In this document: positions 16,670-25,391 of the stretch, piece after piece
Position numbering within the stretch: position 1 is the stretch's first letter
Layout of the letters: the number at the start of each line of letters is the position of its first letter
Translations under genes and position numbers: made by a program
Notes under the pieces: model-generated
Told to the model about the DNA's origin: nothing
The model's database searches: none
What the model saw: only the letters and a program-made list of their open reading frames with translations
Assembly (NCBI GenBank): GCA_049658265.1
Contig: JBASOM010000121.1
Coordinates: 1-64,000, forward strand
Direction of reading: 5' to 3'
DNA length: 64,000 bases
Origin: DTU063 sp001512695
GTDB lineage: Bacteria; Bacillota; Thermosediminibacteria; Thermosediminibacterales; Tepidanaerobacteraceae

Positions 16670-17728
16670 ATGGGCTTTAGATTTAGAAAGAGCATAAAAT
16701 TAGCTCCCGGTGTGAGGCTAAATCTAGGGAAAAAGAGCGCTAGTATCAGCTTTGGCACGAGGGGCTTGAGGCACACCATAAGCACTAGCGGCAGGAGGAC
16801 CGTATCCATCGGCGTGCCGGGTACCGGTATCTATTACACAAAAAGCAGCAAAGTTGGCAGCAAGCTTGGCAGCAAATCTGCAGCCAGGGACGATAGTGCA
16901 GACCCCTATCAGGAAGTAGCAGAGTTTGAGGAGGCTCTTGAATACATAACATCCCTTCACGAAAAATGTGATTATGAGTACGACTGGGAAGCAATAGCAA
17001 AAGAGCCGCCCCCTTTTAAGGCGGGAGATAAGGGGCCAAATGAATTATCCGCTTTGGAGAAATTGGAAAGCTTTAAGCCTAGTATTTTAGGAAGAGTTTT
17101 TAAGTCTTTGGAAGCGAAGCGAAGGGCAGAACTCGAAGAAGAAGTTATAAAAGCCGTAGAAGAGGATAAGAAGCTGTATGAGGCCTGGGAAAAACAAAGG
17201 AGGCTAGCCGAATCGGTATTGAACCGCGATACAAGAGCCTACGGAACCCTGCTAAAAGACATAAAGTTTTGCAGTGAACTGGCAGGCCTTGTCAACTCCT
17301 TTAGCTTTCAAATCCCCGATGCAGACTCCATGATAATTGACTGTCATATCAACCTGGAAGATGTAATCCCAACTCACTATAAGACCCTGACTAAGACCGG
17401 CAGGCTCTCTATTAGAAAATATAGTAAGACTGACTACCATGCTATTTCGAAACTGTACCTAACAAGTCTCATGTGGCGCATTGCCAGAAATATATTGGGC
17501 CTTTTGCCGTTACAATCAGTGACTATAAACATCCTGACCTGCGTAGTAGATACCAGCTTGGGGCAGGTTATGAACATAACGACTTTATCGGTAAAAATAG
17601 ACAAAAGCATCTTCGACAAATTGAACTTTGACTTGATTGACCCCTTTGATGCTTTAGTGAACTTTGAGCACAATGTGAGGTTTTTGAAGACAAAGGGCTT
17701 TCAAGCAGTAAAAAAATTAAACGATTAG
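16670..17728 (+). CDS. DUF4236 domain protein
   Basis: About 352 aa. The first 55 residues are a DUF4236 domain (MGFRFRKSIKLAPGVRLNLG, then GTRGLRHTISTSGRRTVSIG and PGTGIYYT), a short beta-rich module of unknown role. The rest is a charged, partly helical region (EEEVIKAVEEDKKLYEAWEK around residue 160) and a C-terminal alpha/beta domain I do not recognise. No membrane segments. The start at ATG 16670 follows GTGAGG; the codon TTG 16664 is in frame but too close to that site. The endonuclease IV gene follows after 23 nt and may be cotranscribed. Confidence 0.75.
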   Translation: MGFRFRKSIKLAPGVRLNLGKKSASISFGTRGLRHTISTSGRRTVSIGVPGTGIYYTKSSKVGSKLGSKSAARDDSADPYQEVAEFEEALEYITSLHEKCDYEYDWEAIAKEPPPFKAGDKGPNELSALEKLESFKPSILGRVFKSLEAKRRAELEEEVIKAVEEDKKLYEAWEKQRRLAESVLNRDTRAYGTLLKDIKFCSELAGLVNSFSFQIPDADSMIIDCHINLEDVIPTHYKTLTKTGRLSIRKYSKTDYHAISKLYLTSLMWRIARNILGLLPLQSVTINILTCVVDTSLGQVMNITTLSVKIDKSIFDKLNFDLIDPFDALVNFEHNVRFLKTKGFQAVKKLND

Positions 17729-17751
17729 ACTAAAGGCTGGAAGTTATTGAC

Positions 17752-18582
17752 ATGTTACTTGGAGCTTTTATATCCATTTCAAAAGGCTATGAGCACGCTT
17801 TAAAAGAGGCACTTTCTATTGGGGCAAACACCATGCAGTTTTTCACTCGAAATCCCCGGGGCAGTGCTGCCAAAGCCTTAGATGCTGCTGACATAATGAA
17901 GATGAAAGCGCTTATAAAGGAAACAAGTTTTGGCCCCATAGTAGCCCACGCCCCTTACACATTAAATCTTGCCTCTGGGAAAAAAGAGGCAAGGGAATTT
18001 AGCATGAGGGTCTTGAGGGAGGATTTGGAGCGGATGGAAGTCGTAGGAGCTCTCTACATTGTGCTCCATCCCGGCAGCCACGTAGGTGCCGGCGTGGATA
18101 GGGGGATACGAAAAATAGCTTCCGCTTTAAAAGAATTTGCATGTGGTCGTGAAAAAGTGATGGTGCTTCTTGAAACAATGTCAGGTTCCGGCAGCGAAGT
18201 GGGATATACTTTCGAGCAATTGTATGAAATCATGGATTTGACAGGGAATCCCGATGCCTTTGGAGTGTGTTTTGACACCTGCCACGTCCTAGGAGCCGGA
18301 TACGACATAGTTGAAAGCCTGGATGAGGTGCTTTTTGATTTTGATAAAATCTTGGGGCTTTCCAAGTTAAAGGTAGTCCATCTCAATGACAGCAAGTTTC
18401 CTTTGGGGAGTCGTAAGGACAGGCACGCAAGCCTGGGAGAGGGAGAGCTGGGACTAGATGCAATAAAAAGAATCATAACATATCCCAAATTACAGGACAA
18501 GCCTTTTCTGTTGGAGACTCCAGGTGGTATTGAAAATTACAAAAAGGAAATAAAGATGCTAAGGGCAGTTGCTGAAAATTAA
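17752..18582 (+). CDS. nfo: Endonuclease IV (AP endonuclease)
   Basis: 276 aa, full-length AP endonuclease family 2 protein. It cleaves 5' of abasic sites in base-excision repair. Metal-ligand motifs appear in order: VAHAPYTLN, IVLHPGSHVG, LLETMSGSG, CFDTCHVLGAGYD, VVHLNDSK, DRHASLGEG and LLETPGG. These give the three-zinc site of Nfo. The ribosome site is weak, which suggests coupling to the DUF4236 gene 23 nt upstream. A terminator follows. Confidence 0.95.
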   Translation: MLLGAFISISKGYEHALKEALSIGANTMQFFTRNPRGSAAKALDAADIMKMKALIKETSFGPIVAHAPYTLNLASGKKEAREFSMRVLREDLERMEVVGALYIVLHPGSHVGAGVDRGIRKIASALKEFACGREKVMVLLETMSGSGSEVGYTFEQLYEIMDLTGNPDAFGVCFDTCHVLGAGYDIVESLDEVLFDFDKILGLSKLKVVHLNDSKFPLGSRKDRHASLGEGELGLDAIKRIITYPKLQDKPFLLETPGGIENYKKEIKMLRAVAEN

Positions 18583-18608
18583 AGCGGTTAAAGCTCTCAA
18601 AGATACGG

Positions 18609-18652
18609 GGAAAGGTCCTGAGGGTGAACCTTTAGAGACCTTTCCTTTTTAT
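18609..18652 (+). terminator. Terminator after nfo
   Basis: A 9-bp stem (18609-18617 with 18637-18645) enclosing a smaller AGG/CCT hairpin, then TTTTT. It isolates the Wood-Ljungdahl promoter downstream. Confidence 0.85.
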
Positions 18653-18695
18653 TATTGAATTGAATTATTTATTATCGTTTTTACCTATTAAACAT

Positions 18696-18725
18696 ATTGA
18701 CAAATATTTGTCAATGTAGTATCAT
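18696..18725 (+). promoter_or_regulatory. Promoter and palindromic operator of the Wood-Ljungdahl locus
   Basis: TTGACA (18697-18702), 17-bp spacer, TATCAT (18720-18725). The -35 is the left end of a perfect 20-bp palindrome at 18696-18715, with core halves TTGACAAAT and ATTTGTCAA. A dimeric protein bound here would cover the -35, so repression is the simplest reading. The half-site resembles sites of Crp/Fnr-class regulators and loosely those of Rex; which one acts cannot be told from sequence. The cooF start is about 55 bp downstream of the expected start site. Confidence 0.75.
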
Positions 18726-18786
18726 CTAACTAGGATTGTGAAAATAGTAACAAACATAAAATTATAAAAAGAAAAGAGGAGTTCAA

Positions 18787-19206
18787 ATGGTAAAGATTCT
18801 TTTTGAAAGAGACCTTTGCCTTGGTTGCAAGACCTGCGAACTGGCCTGTGCGGCAGCTCATTCAAAGACGAAAAGTATAGCTGGCGCCATAAGGGAAAAC
18901 AAGATTTCTCGAATCAGAATAAAAACCAAAGGCGGCAAATTGAAGTTGGAACAATGCATGCTCTGCAAAAATCCTCGCTGTATTAGTGTATGTCCGACAG
19001 GAGCCCTGTCAAAGGACGAGGAAAGCGGAATTATTCTAGTCGATGAGATGTCATGTACCGGCTGCGGCCTGTGCGAAGATGCATGTCCTTTTGGTGCTAT
19101 AGAATTACATATATTTCCCACCATCTGCGACAGATGTGCCCATTCAGAAGAACCCCTGTGTGCCTTATCGTGTCCCACAAGAGCATTAAAAGTTAAGATA
19201 GTATAA
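18787..19206 (+). CDS. cooF: CooF-like 4Fe-4S ferredoxin
   Basis: 139 aa, a polyferredoxin with four Cys clusters: CLGCKTCELAC, CMLCKNPRCISVCP, CTGCGLCEDACP and CDRCAHSEEPLCALSCP. This gives up to four [4Fe-4S] centres, as in the CooF/HycB type electron carriers that receive electrons from CO dehydrogenase. It is first in the locus, 18 nt before cooS, which supports that pairing. GAGGAG precedes the ATG. Confidence 0.9.
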   Translation: MVKILFERDLCLGCKTCELACAAAHSKTKSIAGAIRENKISRIRIKTKGGKLKLEQCMLCKNPRCISVCPTGALSKDEESGIILVDEMSCTGCGLCEDACPFGAIELHIFPTICDRCAHSEEPLCALSCPTRALKVKIV

Positions 19207-19224
19207 AAAACATGAGGTGATTTT

Positions 19225-21126
19225 ATGTCTGGAGACTTCAAGTGTCTGAGCTGTGATGCAGCAAACTACAAGTTAATGGAAAAGGCGAAAAATGAAAACA
19301 TTGAGACCGTTTGGGATAGGGCTGAAGCCATGCAACCCCAGTGCGGCTTTGGAGAGATGGGATTGTGCTGTACCAATTGCTCCATGGGCCCCTGTCGCAT
19401 AGTAAAGGTCAGCGAAGACGGTCCTAAGAAAGGCATTTGCGGTGCTGACGAAGACACCATAGCGGCCAGAAACCTTGCCAGGGCTATAGCAGCAGGATCA
19501 GCGGCCCACTCGGACCACGGTCGAGATATTGCCCATGCCCTGCACTATGCTGCGAAAAATCCCGAATCAGGTTACGAGGTAAAGAATTCCGAAAAACTCA
19601 TTTCACTAGCCAAAGAATGGGGTATAGAAACTGAAAATTTGGATATAGAAGATATCGCAGCAAAGGTATCCGAAGTTGCCCTCCAGGAATTCGGCAAACC
19701 TTTCGGCCATCTTAGATTTACTGAGAGGGCAACAAAAGGCAGACTGGACATTTGGAACAAAATGAACGTGCTGCCTCGAGCTATAGATAGAGACATCGTC
19801 GAAGTTTTGCATTCAACACACATCGGCTGTGATGCCGATTATAGAAACATCATGACTGCGGCGACGAGAGCTGCACTAAGTGACGGATGGGGCGGTTCCA
19901 TGATTGGAACGGAACTATCCGACATAATTTTCGGCGTTCCCGAGCCTCACGAAATCGAAGCAAACCTCGGAGTTCTCAAGGAAAATGAAGTAAACATAGT
20001 AATCCACGGCCACGAGCCAACACTGTCAGAGGCGATACTTGTTGCAGTAAATGACAAAGAATTAATAGAACTTGCCAAAAAACAGGACGCGGAAGGGATA
20101 AACCTGGTAGGCATGTGTTGCACGGGTAATGAAATCGCCATGCGCCATAATGTTCCCATGGCAGGCAACTTCTTCCAGCAGGAGTTAGCGATAGTAACAG
20201 GTGTCGTAGACGCCATGGTAGTCGATGTTCAGTGCATTATGCCCGCCTTGTCACAAGTGGCAAAATGCTATCATACAAAGCTCATTACAACTTCACCTAA
20301 AGCCAAAATTCCGGGCGCCATACACATGCAGTTTGACGAAGCAAAAGCAATAGAATCAGCCAAAAAAATCGTTCGGGAAGCAGTGCTCAATTTCAAAAAC
20401 AGAACAGGAAATACCTTCATTCCGGAAGAAAAATCAAAAGGATTAGTAGGCTTTAGCAATGAATCAATCATAAGCGCCTTGGATGGTGTCACGAACAGCT
20501 TTGCACATCCTCAGGGAACCGTAAAACCGTTGGTAGATGCCATCAAATCCGGAGTACTGCGCGGAGCAGTAGCCATCGTAGGTTGTAACAATCACAAGGT
20601 TCCCCACGATAAAGGCCATGTAGAACTTGCTAAAGAATTAATCAAAAATGACGTATTAGTTGTTACCACCGGATGCGGTGCCTATGCCTGCATAAAAGCC
20701 GGCCTCATGACAAAAGAAGCCGCAAAACTGTGCGGCCAAGGCCTTGCCACCGTCTGCGAACTGGTGAAAATTCCACCGGTGCTGCACATGGGCTCTTGTG
20801 TTGACATAAGCAGAATACTACTCCTGCTTTCAGAAGTAGCAAAGTTCATGGATGTGGACATAGATGATTTACCCGTTGCCGGAGCGGCTCCCGAATGGAT
20901 GTCAGAAAAAGCTTTATCTATCGGAACATATGTTGTGGCTTCAGGCGTATATACCATGTTAGGAGTAGCGCCCCAGGTGACCGGTTCTGAAAACTTAACC
21001 AAATTCCTCACCGAGGATGTAGAAGCTATCTATGGCGGAAAATTTGACATAGAATCAGACCCGAAAGAAGCCGCCAAAAAGATTATTGAGCATATTGAAA
21101 CAAAACGAAAAGCCTTGGGAATTTAA
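19225..21126 (+). CDS. cooS: Anaerobic carbon monoxide dehydrogenase, catalytic subunit
   Basis: 633 aa, the usual length for CooS/AcsA. It interconverts CO and CO2 at a Ni-Fe-S C-cluster. N-terminal cysteines C40, C48, C49, C52, C57 and C72 match the D- and B-cluster pattern. C-cluster candidates include H263 (HGHEP), C299 (CTGNE) and C337 (VDVQCIMP). In this locus, with acsB-E, it most likely works as the CODH half of the CODH/acetyl-CoA synthase system, making CO for AcsB or oxidising it in reverse. It is placed at the head of the operon with cooF and cooC rather than beside acsB. GAGGTGA is well spaced. Confidence 0.96.
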   Translation: MSGDFKCLSCDAANYKLMEKAKNENIETVWDRAEAMQPQCGFGEMGLCCTNCSMGPCRIVKVSEDGPKKGICGADEDTIAARNLARAIAAGSAAHSDHGRDIAHALHYAAKNPESGYEVKNSEKLISLAKEWGIETENLDIEDIAAKVSEVALQEFGKPFGHLRFTERATKGRLDIWNKMNVLPRAIDRDIVEVLHSTHIGCDADYRNIMTAATRAALSDGWGGSMIGTELSDIIFGVPEPHEIEANLGVLKENEVNIVIHGHEPTLSEAILVAVNDKELIELAKKQDAEGINLVGMCCTGNEIAMRHNVPMAGNFFQQELAIVTGVVDAMVVDVQCIMPALSQVAKCYHTKLITTSPKAKIPGAIHMQFDEAKAIESAKKIVREAVLNFKNRTGNTFIPEEKSKGLVGFSNESIISALDGVTNSFAHPQGTVKPLVDAIKSGVLRGAVAIVGCNNHKVPHDKGHVELAKELIKNDVLVVTTGCGAYACIKAGLMTKEAAKLCGQGLATVCELVKIPPVLHMGSCVDISRILLLLSEVAKFMDVDIDDLPVAGAAPEWMSEKALSIGTYVVASGVYTMLGVAPQVTGSENLTKFLTEDVEAIYGGKFDIESDPKEAAKKIIEHIETKRKALGI

Positions 21127-21157
21127 CAAGCCCCAGGATATTAAGGATGTGTTGCCC

Positions 21158-21937
21158 ATGAAAATAGCCATTACCGGCAAAGGTGGCGTTGGCAAGACCA
21201 CCTTTGCTGGAGTCCTTTCCAAAGTACTAGCAAAAGATGGATACAAAGTGCTTGCCGTTGATGCAGACCCCGATGCGAATCTTTCCATGGCCCTAGGCTT
21301 GCCTGGTGAAAAAATATCATCGATAACTCCACTCTCTGAAATAAAGGACTTAATAGCACAAAGAACAGAAGCCCGACCGGGAGTGACCGGCCAGATGTTC
21401 AAGTTGAACCCAAAGGTCGACGACATACCTGAAAAGTACTGTGTCGAACACGACGGAGTAAAACTTTTGGTCATGGGCACGGTTAAAGCAGGAGGTTCAG
21501 GCTGTATATGCCCCGAGCACGCCTTTTTGCGAGCACTGACCCAGCACCTGCTATTAGATTCACAGGAAGCTTTAATAATGGATATGGAAGCGGGAATCGA
21601 GCATCTGGGAAGAGCCACTGCAGGCTGTGTCGATGCTTTCATTGTAGTTGTAGAACCCGGCCAAAGAAGCATCCAGACCCTGAAAACTATAAAAAAGTTG
21701 GCTGGAGACCTTGGAATCACGAAAATTTTTGCTGTAGGAAATAAGATCAGGAATCAAGAGGAAAGGGAGTTTTTAATCAAAGCCTGTGAAGATGTTGAGC
21801 TTTTAGGTTTTCTCTCCTATGATCCGGAACTAATAGAAGCTGATAGGCAAGGCCAGACTCCTTTTAAAAGATGTATACTTTATACTCAACAGGTGGAAGC
21901 AATTAAGGACAATATACTGAAGTTGTTGGACAATTGA
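21158..21937 (+). CDS. cooC: CODH nickel-insertion ATPase CooC
   Basis: About 259 aa, MinD/ParA-type P-loop ATPase with GKGGVGKTT at residues 7-15 and the CooC-specific CxC pair (C116, C118) that binds metal in the dimer. It helps load Ni into the CooS C-cluster. The start is ATG 21158; a GTG three codons earlier is also in frame. The frame also extends back to 21086 inside cooS, which is not credible. It follows cooS by 31 nt. A second, distinct CooC-type ATPase is at 29205. Confidence 0.92.
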   Translation: MKIAITGKGGVGKTTFAGVLSKVLAKDGYKVLAVDADPDANLSMALGLPGEKISSITPLSEIKDLIAQRTEARPGVTGQMFKLNPKVDDIPEKYCVEHDGVKLLVMGTVKAGGSGCICPEHAFLRALTQHLLLDSQEALIMDMEAGIEHLGRATAGCVDAFIVVVEPGQRSIQTLKTIKKLAGDLGITKIFAVGNKIRNQEEREFLIKACEDVELLGFLSYDPELIEADRQGQTPFKRCILYTQQVEAIKDNILKLLDN

Positions 21938-22053
21938 TTTTGGCACAAAGCTCTGGACAGAAGAATGGCAAATCAGCTCCTTAGAAATCCACCCTCATCT
22001 TCTATCAGAGCTACTTTTAAAAAACAGCAAATATATTCAAGGGAGGAAGAAAA

Positions 22054-23733
22054 ATGGCTTTTAAGAGCGACATTGAAATTGCCCAAGAAGCTAAATTAGA
22101 GCACATCAAGGATGTAGCCGCTAAAATTGGCCTAACTGAAGACGACCTGGAATACTACGGCAGATACAAGGCCAAAATCGACTACAACCTGCTAGAGCGG
22201 TACAAGGACAAGCAAGATGCCAAGCTCATATTGACGACGGCTATCAATCCTACACCTGCCGGAGAAGGCAAAACCACCACTACCGTCGGCTTAGGCGATG
22301 CATTAAGAAAGCTTGGTAAAAATGCCATGATTGCCCTTAGAGAACCTTCGCTTGGCCCCGTCTTTGGAGTAAAAGGCGGCGCAGCAGGGGGCGGCTATGC
22401 CCAGGTAGTTCCCATGGAAGACATAAACCTTCATTTTACGGGGGATTTCCATGCTATAGGTGCAGCCAACAATCTCTTGGCGGCCATGGTTGACAACCAC
22501 ATTTACCAGGGAAATGAGCTAAACATCGATCCCCGCCGCATTACCTGGAAGAGATGTGTGGACATGAATGACCGCCAGCTGAGGTTCGTGGTAGACGGCC
22601 TTGGCGGAAAAGCCAACGGAGTGCCCAGGGAAGACGGGTATGACATAACTGTAGCTTCGGAAATAATGGCAGTATTTTGCCTGGCCAGCGATATTGAAGA
22701 CTTGAAAAATCGCCTTGCACGAATAATCGTAGGTTATACGTATGACGGCAAACCCGTTACAGCAGGGCAATTGAAAGCCCATGGCGCTATGGCGGCACTG
22801 CTTAAAGACGCCTTCAAGCCTAACCTGGTGCAGACCCTAGAGGGAACGCCGGCATTCGTACACGGAGGGCCTTTTGCCAATATCGCTCACGGCTGCAACA
22901 GCATCATCGCCACAAAAATGGCCATGAAGCTGGCGGATTACGTAGTGACGGAAGCAGGTTTTGGTGCAGACTTAGGTGCTGAAAAATTTTTGGATATAAA
23001 ATGTCGCATGGCAGACCTGAAACCGGATGCAGTTGTGATAGTTGCAACTATTCGCGCATTGAAATATAATGGAGGAGTCAGTAAAGAAAATCTAAATGAG
23101 GAAAACCTGGATGCACTAAAGAAGGGATTACCAAACCTATTGAAACACGTGGAGAACGTAACGGAAAAATTCGGCATTCCGGCAGTTGTAGCCATTAACC
23201 AGTTCCCGACTGATACCGAGAAAGAACTTGCCCTTGTTCAGGAAGAGTGCAAGCGCTTAGGCGTAAATGCCGTGCTGTCCGAAGTTTGGGCAAAGGGCGG
23301 CGAAGGTGGCCTTGAGCTTGCAAAAGAAGTCGTGAGAATCATCGAAGAAGGCAAAAACAACTATAGGCCCATCTACGACTTGGACATGGGTTTGAAAGAT
23401 AAAATAATTACCATTGCCAAGGAAATATACGGCGCAGACGGAGTAGAATTTGCGCCCGCAGCATTGAAAGAAATAAAAACCTTGGAAGAATTGGGATTCA
23501 GGAATGTGCCCATCTGCGTTGCAAAAACCCAGTATTCATTGACCGATGACCCCAAACTGTTGGGTCGACCCACCGGCTTTAAGATAAATGTAAGAAATGT
23601 GAGAATATCCGCCGGTGCCGGCTTTGCCGTAGTGCTTACCGGTGATATTATGACAATGCCCGGCCTTCCAAAACGCCCGGCAGCAGAAAACATTGATGTA
23701 GATGCAAACGGAAGAATAACAGGACTATTTTAG
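22054..23733 (+). CDS. fhs: Formate--tetrahydrofolate ligase
   Basis: 559 aa, full length. It makes 10-formyl-THF from formate, ATP and THF, the ATP-consuming step of the methyl branch (ATP-yielding in reverse). It shows the nucleotide loop TPAGEGKTTTTVGLGDAL at about residues 67-84, EPSLGPVFGVKGGAAGGGYAQ region and the C-terminal family segment. GGGAGGAAG precedes the ATG. A 116-nt gap separates it from cooC, without a clear terminator, so it is probably still in the same operon. No formate dehydrogenase gene is in the window. Confidence 0.96.
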   Translation: MAFKSDIEIAQEAKLEHIKDVAAKIGLTEDDLEYYGRYKAKIDYNLLERYKDKQDAKLILTTAINPTPAGEGKTTTTVGLGDALRKLGKNAMIALREPSLGPVFGVKGGAAGGGYAQVVPMEDINLHFTGDFHAIGAANNLLAAMVDNHIYQGNELNIDPRRITWKRCVDMNDRQLRFVVDGLGGKANGVPREDGYDITVASEIMAVFCLASDIEDLKNRLARIIVGYTYDGKPVTAGQLKAHGAMAALLKDAFKPNLVQTLEGTPAFVHGGPFANIAHGCNSIIATKMAMKLADYVVTEAGFGADLGAEKFLDIKCRMADLKPDAVVIVATIRALKYNGGVSKENLNEENLDALKKGLPNLLKHVENVTEKFGIPAVVAINQFPTDTEKELALVQEECKRLGVNAVLSEVWAKGGEGGLELAKEVVRIIEEGKNNYRPIYDLDMGLKDKIITIAKEIYGADGVEFAPAALKEIKTLEELGFRNVPICVAKTQYSLTDDPKLLGRPTGFKINVRNVRISAGAGFAVVLTGDIMTMPGLPKRPAAENIDVDANGRITGLF

Positions 23734-23753
23734 AAATTAAAGTTCCAACAAAA

Positions 23754-23793
23754 GGTCGTCATGTAATTCCGCTCATGGGTTTACATGACGACC
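23754..23793 (+). repeat. Hairpin over the start region of the DUF166 gene
   Basis: A perfect 13-bp inverted repeat (23754-23766 with 23781-23793; arms GGTCGTCATGTAA and its complement) with a 14-nt loop. It is not followed by a T-run. The loop contains the ATG at 23775, so it could mask that start, act as an RNA-processing site after fhs, or show that the real start lies further on. Confidence 0.75.
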
Positions 23794-24755
23794 AAAAACA
23801 GATATTATTATATTATAGATTGTCTAGACATGTATATAATTATGAGAAAGACCTAACAATCACTATCGGTAAAAATGTTCAAATTGATCTTTATTCGGCA
23901 AATCAAAACAGACTTAAAGGTGGTCTTCCCGTGGAACATCTAAAACTTTTCATTGCAGCCAGCAAAGACACACCGGACCTGCCAGGCTTCTTTCAGGTCA
24001 AATACGGAGGAGAATTCGCTGCCCGAAAGTTCTTACCCCATCTTACAAACTTTAAATACAATCCCCACTTGTGCACTAAATCCTGCTTTGAATTCAGGCA
24101 AAGATTCCCGCTGGATTATACGGAATATTTAGCAGGCATCATGCTTTTTCCCTCTGTCCTCCCTGAACTTATTGATGATGCCGAATCATATGTAAAGGAA
24201 CCTATCCCAACTCATGATGTGTTCGTAGCCGTAGGTGTGCATCCGGACATACTCATTGAACTCATAAAGCGAGTTTCGGATGCCGGCTGCAAAGCGGTGG
24301 TAGTTCCTCGGGAAGACCCGGCTTGGCTGACTACATCCCTGGTTGATAAATTAAAGGGCCTGTGTGAAGAAAAAGGACTAGAATATGCTTTCCCTCGGCC
24401 ATTCTGTTCACTTTCGAAAGGAAAGTTTGAATATATAAACAATTTCATAGATCAATTCAAGATAGGAAAACCGCAATACAGGCTTGTAACCGATAACAAG
24501 GGGAATGTAAGAGATGTAGATGTTAAATGTTCATCTCCCTGCGGAGCTACCTATCATGTAGCTTCGGGGCTCATAGGGTTAAATAAGGAAGACATATTCG
24601 ATACGGCCAACAAGTTGTGGCATACCTATCCTTGCCTTTCTAGCAGTCAAATGGACCCTGATATAAACGACTCGCCTATGCACTTAGCGGCATACATCAA
24701 CTTATATGCGGCAAGGGATGCTCAAAAAAACTCTGAGGAGGGAAGCCAGTGTTAA
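23775..24755 (+). CDS. DUF166 domain protein in the Wood-Ljungdahl operon
   Basis: Up to 326 aa. It is assigned to DUF166 from the C-terminal half, notably VDVKCSSPCGATYHVA, the family Cys signature, and TYPCLSSSQMDPDI. Other conserved cysteines are in HLCTKSCFEF near residue 95. DUF166 is known mainly from methanogenic archaea, where it has been linked to a thymidylate-synthase-like, folate-related role, and from acetogens. Its place between fhs and fchA points to C1-folate chemistry; this is inference. The start is uncertain: ATG 23775 has no good ribosome site and lies in a hairpin loop, with TTG 23820 a possible alternative. Its 3' end overlaps fchA by 7 nt. Confidence 0.72.
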   Translation: MGLHDDQKQILLYYRLSRHVYNYEKDLTITIGKNVQIDLYSANQNRLKGGLPVEHLKLFIAASKDTPDLPGFFQVKYGGEFAARKFLPHLTNFKYNPHLCTKSCFEFRQRFPLDYTEYLAGIMLFPSVLPELIDDAESYVKEPIPTHDVFVAVGVHPDILIELIKRVSDAGCKAVVVPREDPAWLTTSLVDKLKGLCEEKGLEYAFPRPFCSLSKGKFEYINNFIDQFKIGKPQYRLVTDNKGNVRDVDVKCSSPCGATYHVASGLIGLNKEDIFDTANKLWHTYPCLSSSQMDPDINDSPMHLAAYINLYAARDAQKNSEEGSQC

Positions 24756-25378
24756 TCGAAAAAAGCTGTAAGGATTTTGTAGAGGTCTTGGCCTCTAAGG
24801 AACCGGTCCCCGGAGGAGGAGGCGCTGCGGCCTTAGTTGGTGCCATAGGCATGGCCTTAGGCAACATGGTAGGCAACTTAACTGTTGGTAAAAAGAAGTA
24901 TAAAGACGTGGAAGCAGAAGTCTATGAGATCATGGAAAAGGCGACAAAGTTACAGCAAGATTTACTGTCAATGGTAGACGGCGATGCCGAGGTTTTTGGC
25001 GAAGTGGCCAAGGTATACCGCATGCCAAAGAATACGGATGAAGAAAAAGCTGCTCGGGAAGAGGCTATGGAAAAGGCGTTAAAACATGCCTGCAGCGTGC
25101 CCATGGACATTATCAAAGCGGCCTTGGAAGCTATTAAGCTTCAGGCACGGCTTGGAGAAATAGGTTCCATCATGGCTTTAAGTGACGTGGGCGTGGGAGT
25201 GCTGTGTTTGAAAGCTGCCTTAATTAGCGGAAAGCTGAATGTAATAATAAATTTGAACGGAATCAAAGATGAGAGCTTTGTCTCAAAGGTCAGCGAGGAA
25301 ATGGATGCCTTGGTGGAAGAGGGCATCAAGATTGTCGATGAAACTTACGCAAAAGTTGAAGAACGGCTTAAAAATTAA
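24749..25378 (+). CDS. fchA: Methenyl-THF cyclohydrolase / cyclodeaminase family protein
   Basis: 209 aa, FTCD cyclodeaminase fold (PVPGGGGAAALVGAIGMALG at the N-terminus, GDAEVFGEVAKVYRMP in the middle). In acetogens this protein converts 5,10-methenyl-THF and 10-formyl-THF. FolD next to it is usually bifunctional, so the locus may carry redundant cyclohydrolase activity, as in other acetogens. The start is GTG 24749, overlapping the DUF166 stop, with GAGGAGGGAAG upstream. Confidence 0.92.
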   Translation: MLIEKSCKDFVEVLASKEPVPGGGGAAALVGAIGMALGNMVGNLTVGKKKYKDVEAEVYEIMEKATKLQQDLLSMVDGDAEVFGEVAKVYRMPKNTDEEKAAREEAMEKALKHACSVPMDIIKAALEAIKLQARLGEIGSIMALSDVGVGVLCLKAALISGKLNVIINLNGIKDESFVSKVSEEMDALVEEGIKIVDETYAKVEERLKN

Positions 25379-25391
25379 GGGGGTTTGGCAA

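Noticed and set aside
21945..21960. TGGCAC before fhs as a sigma-54 promoter
   Set aside because: The -12 TTGC element is missing.
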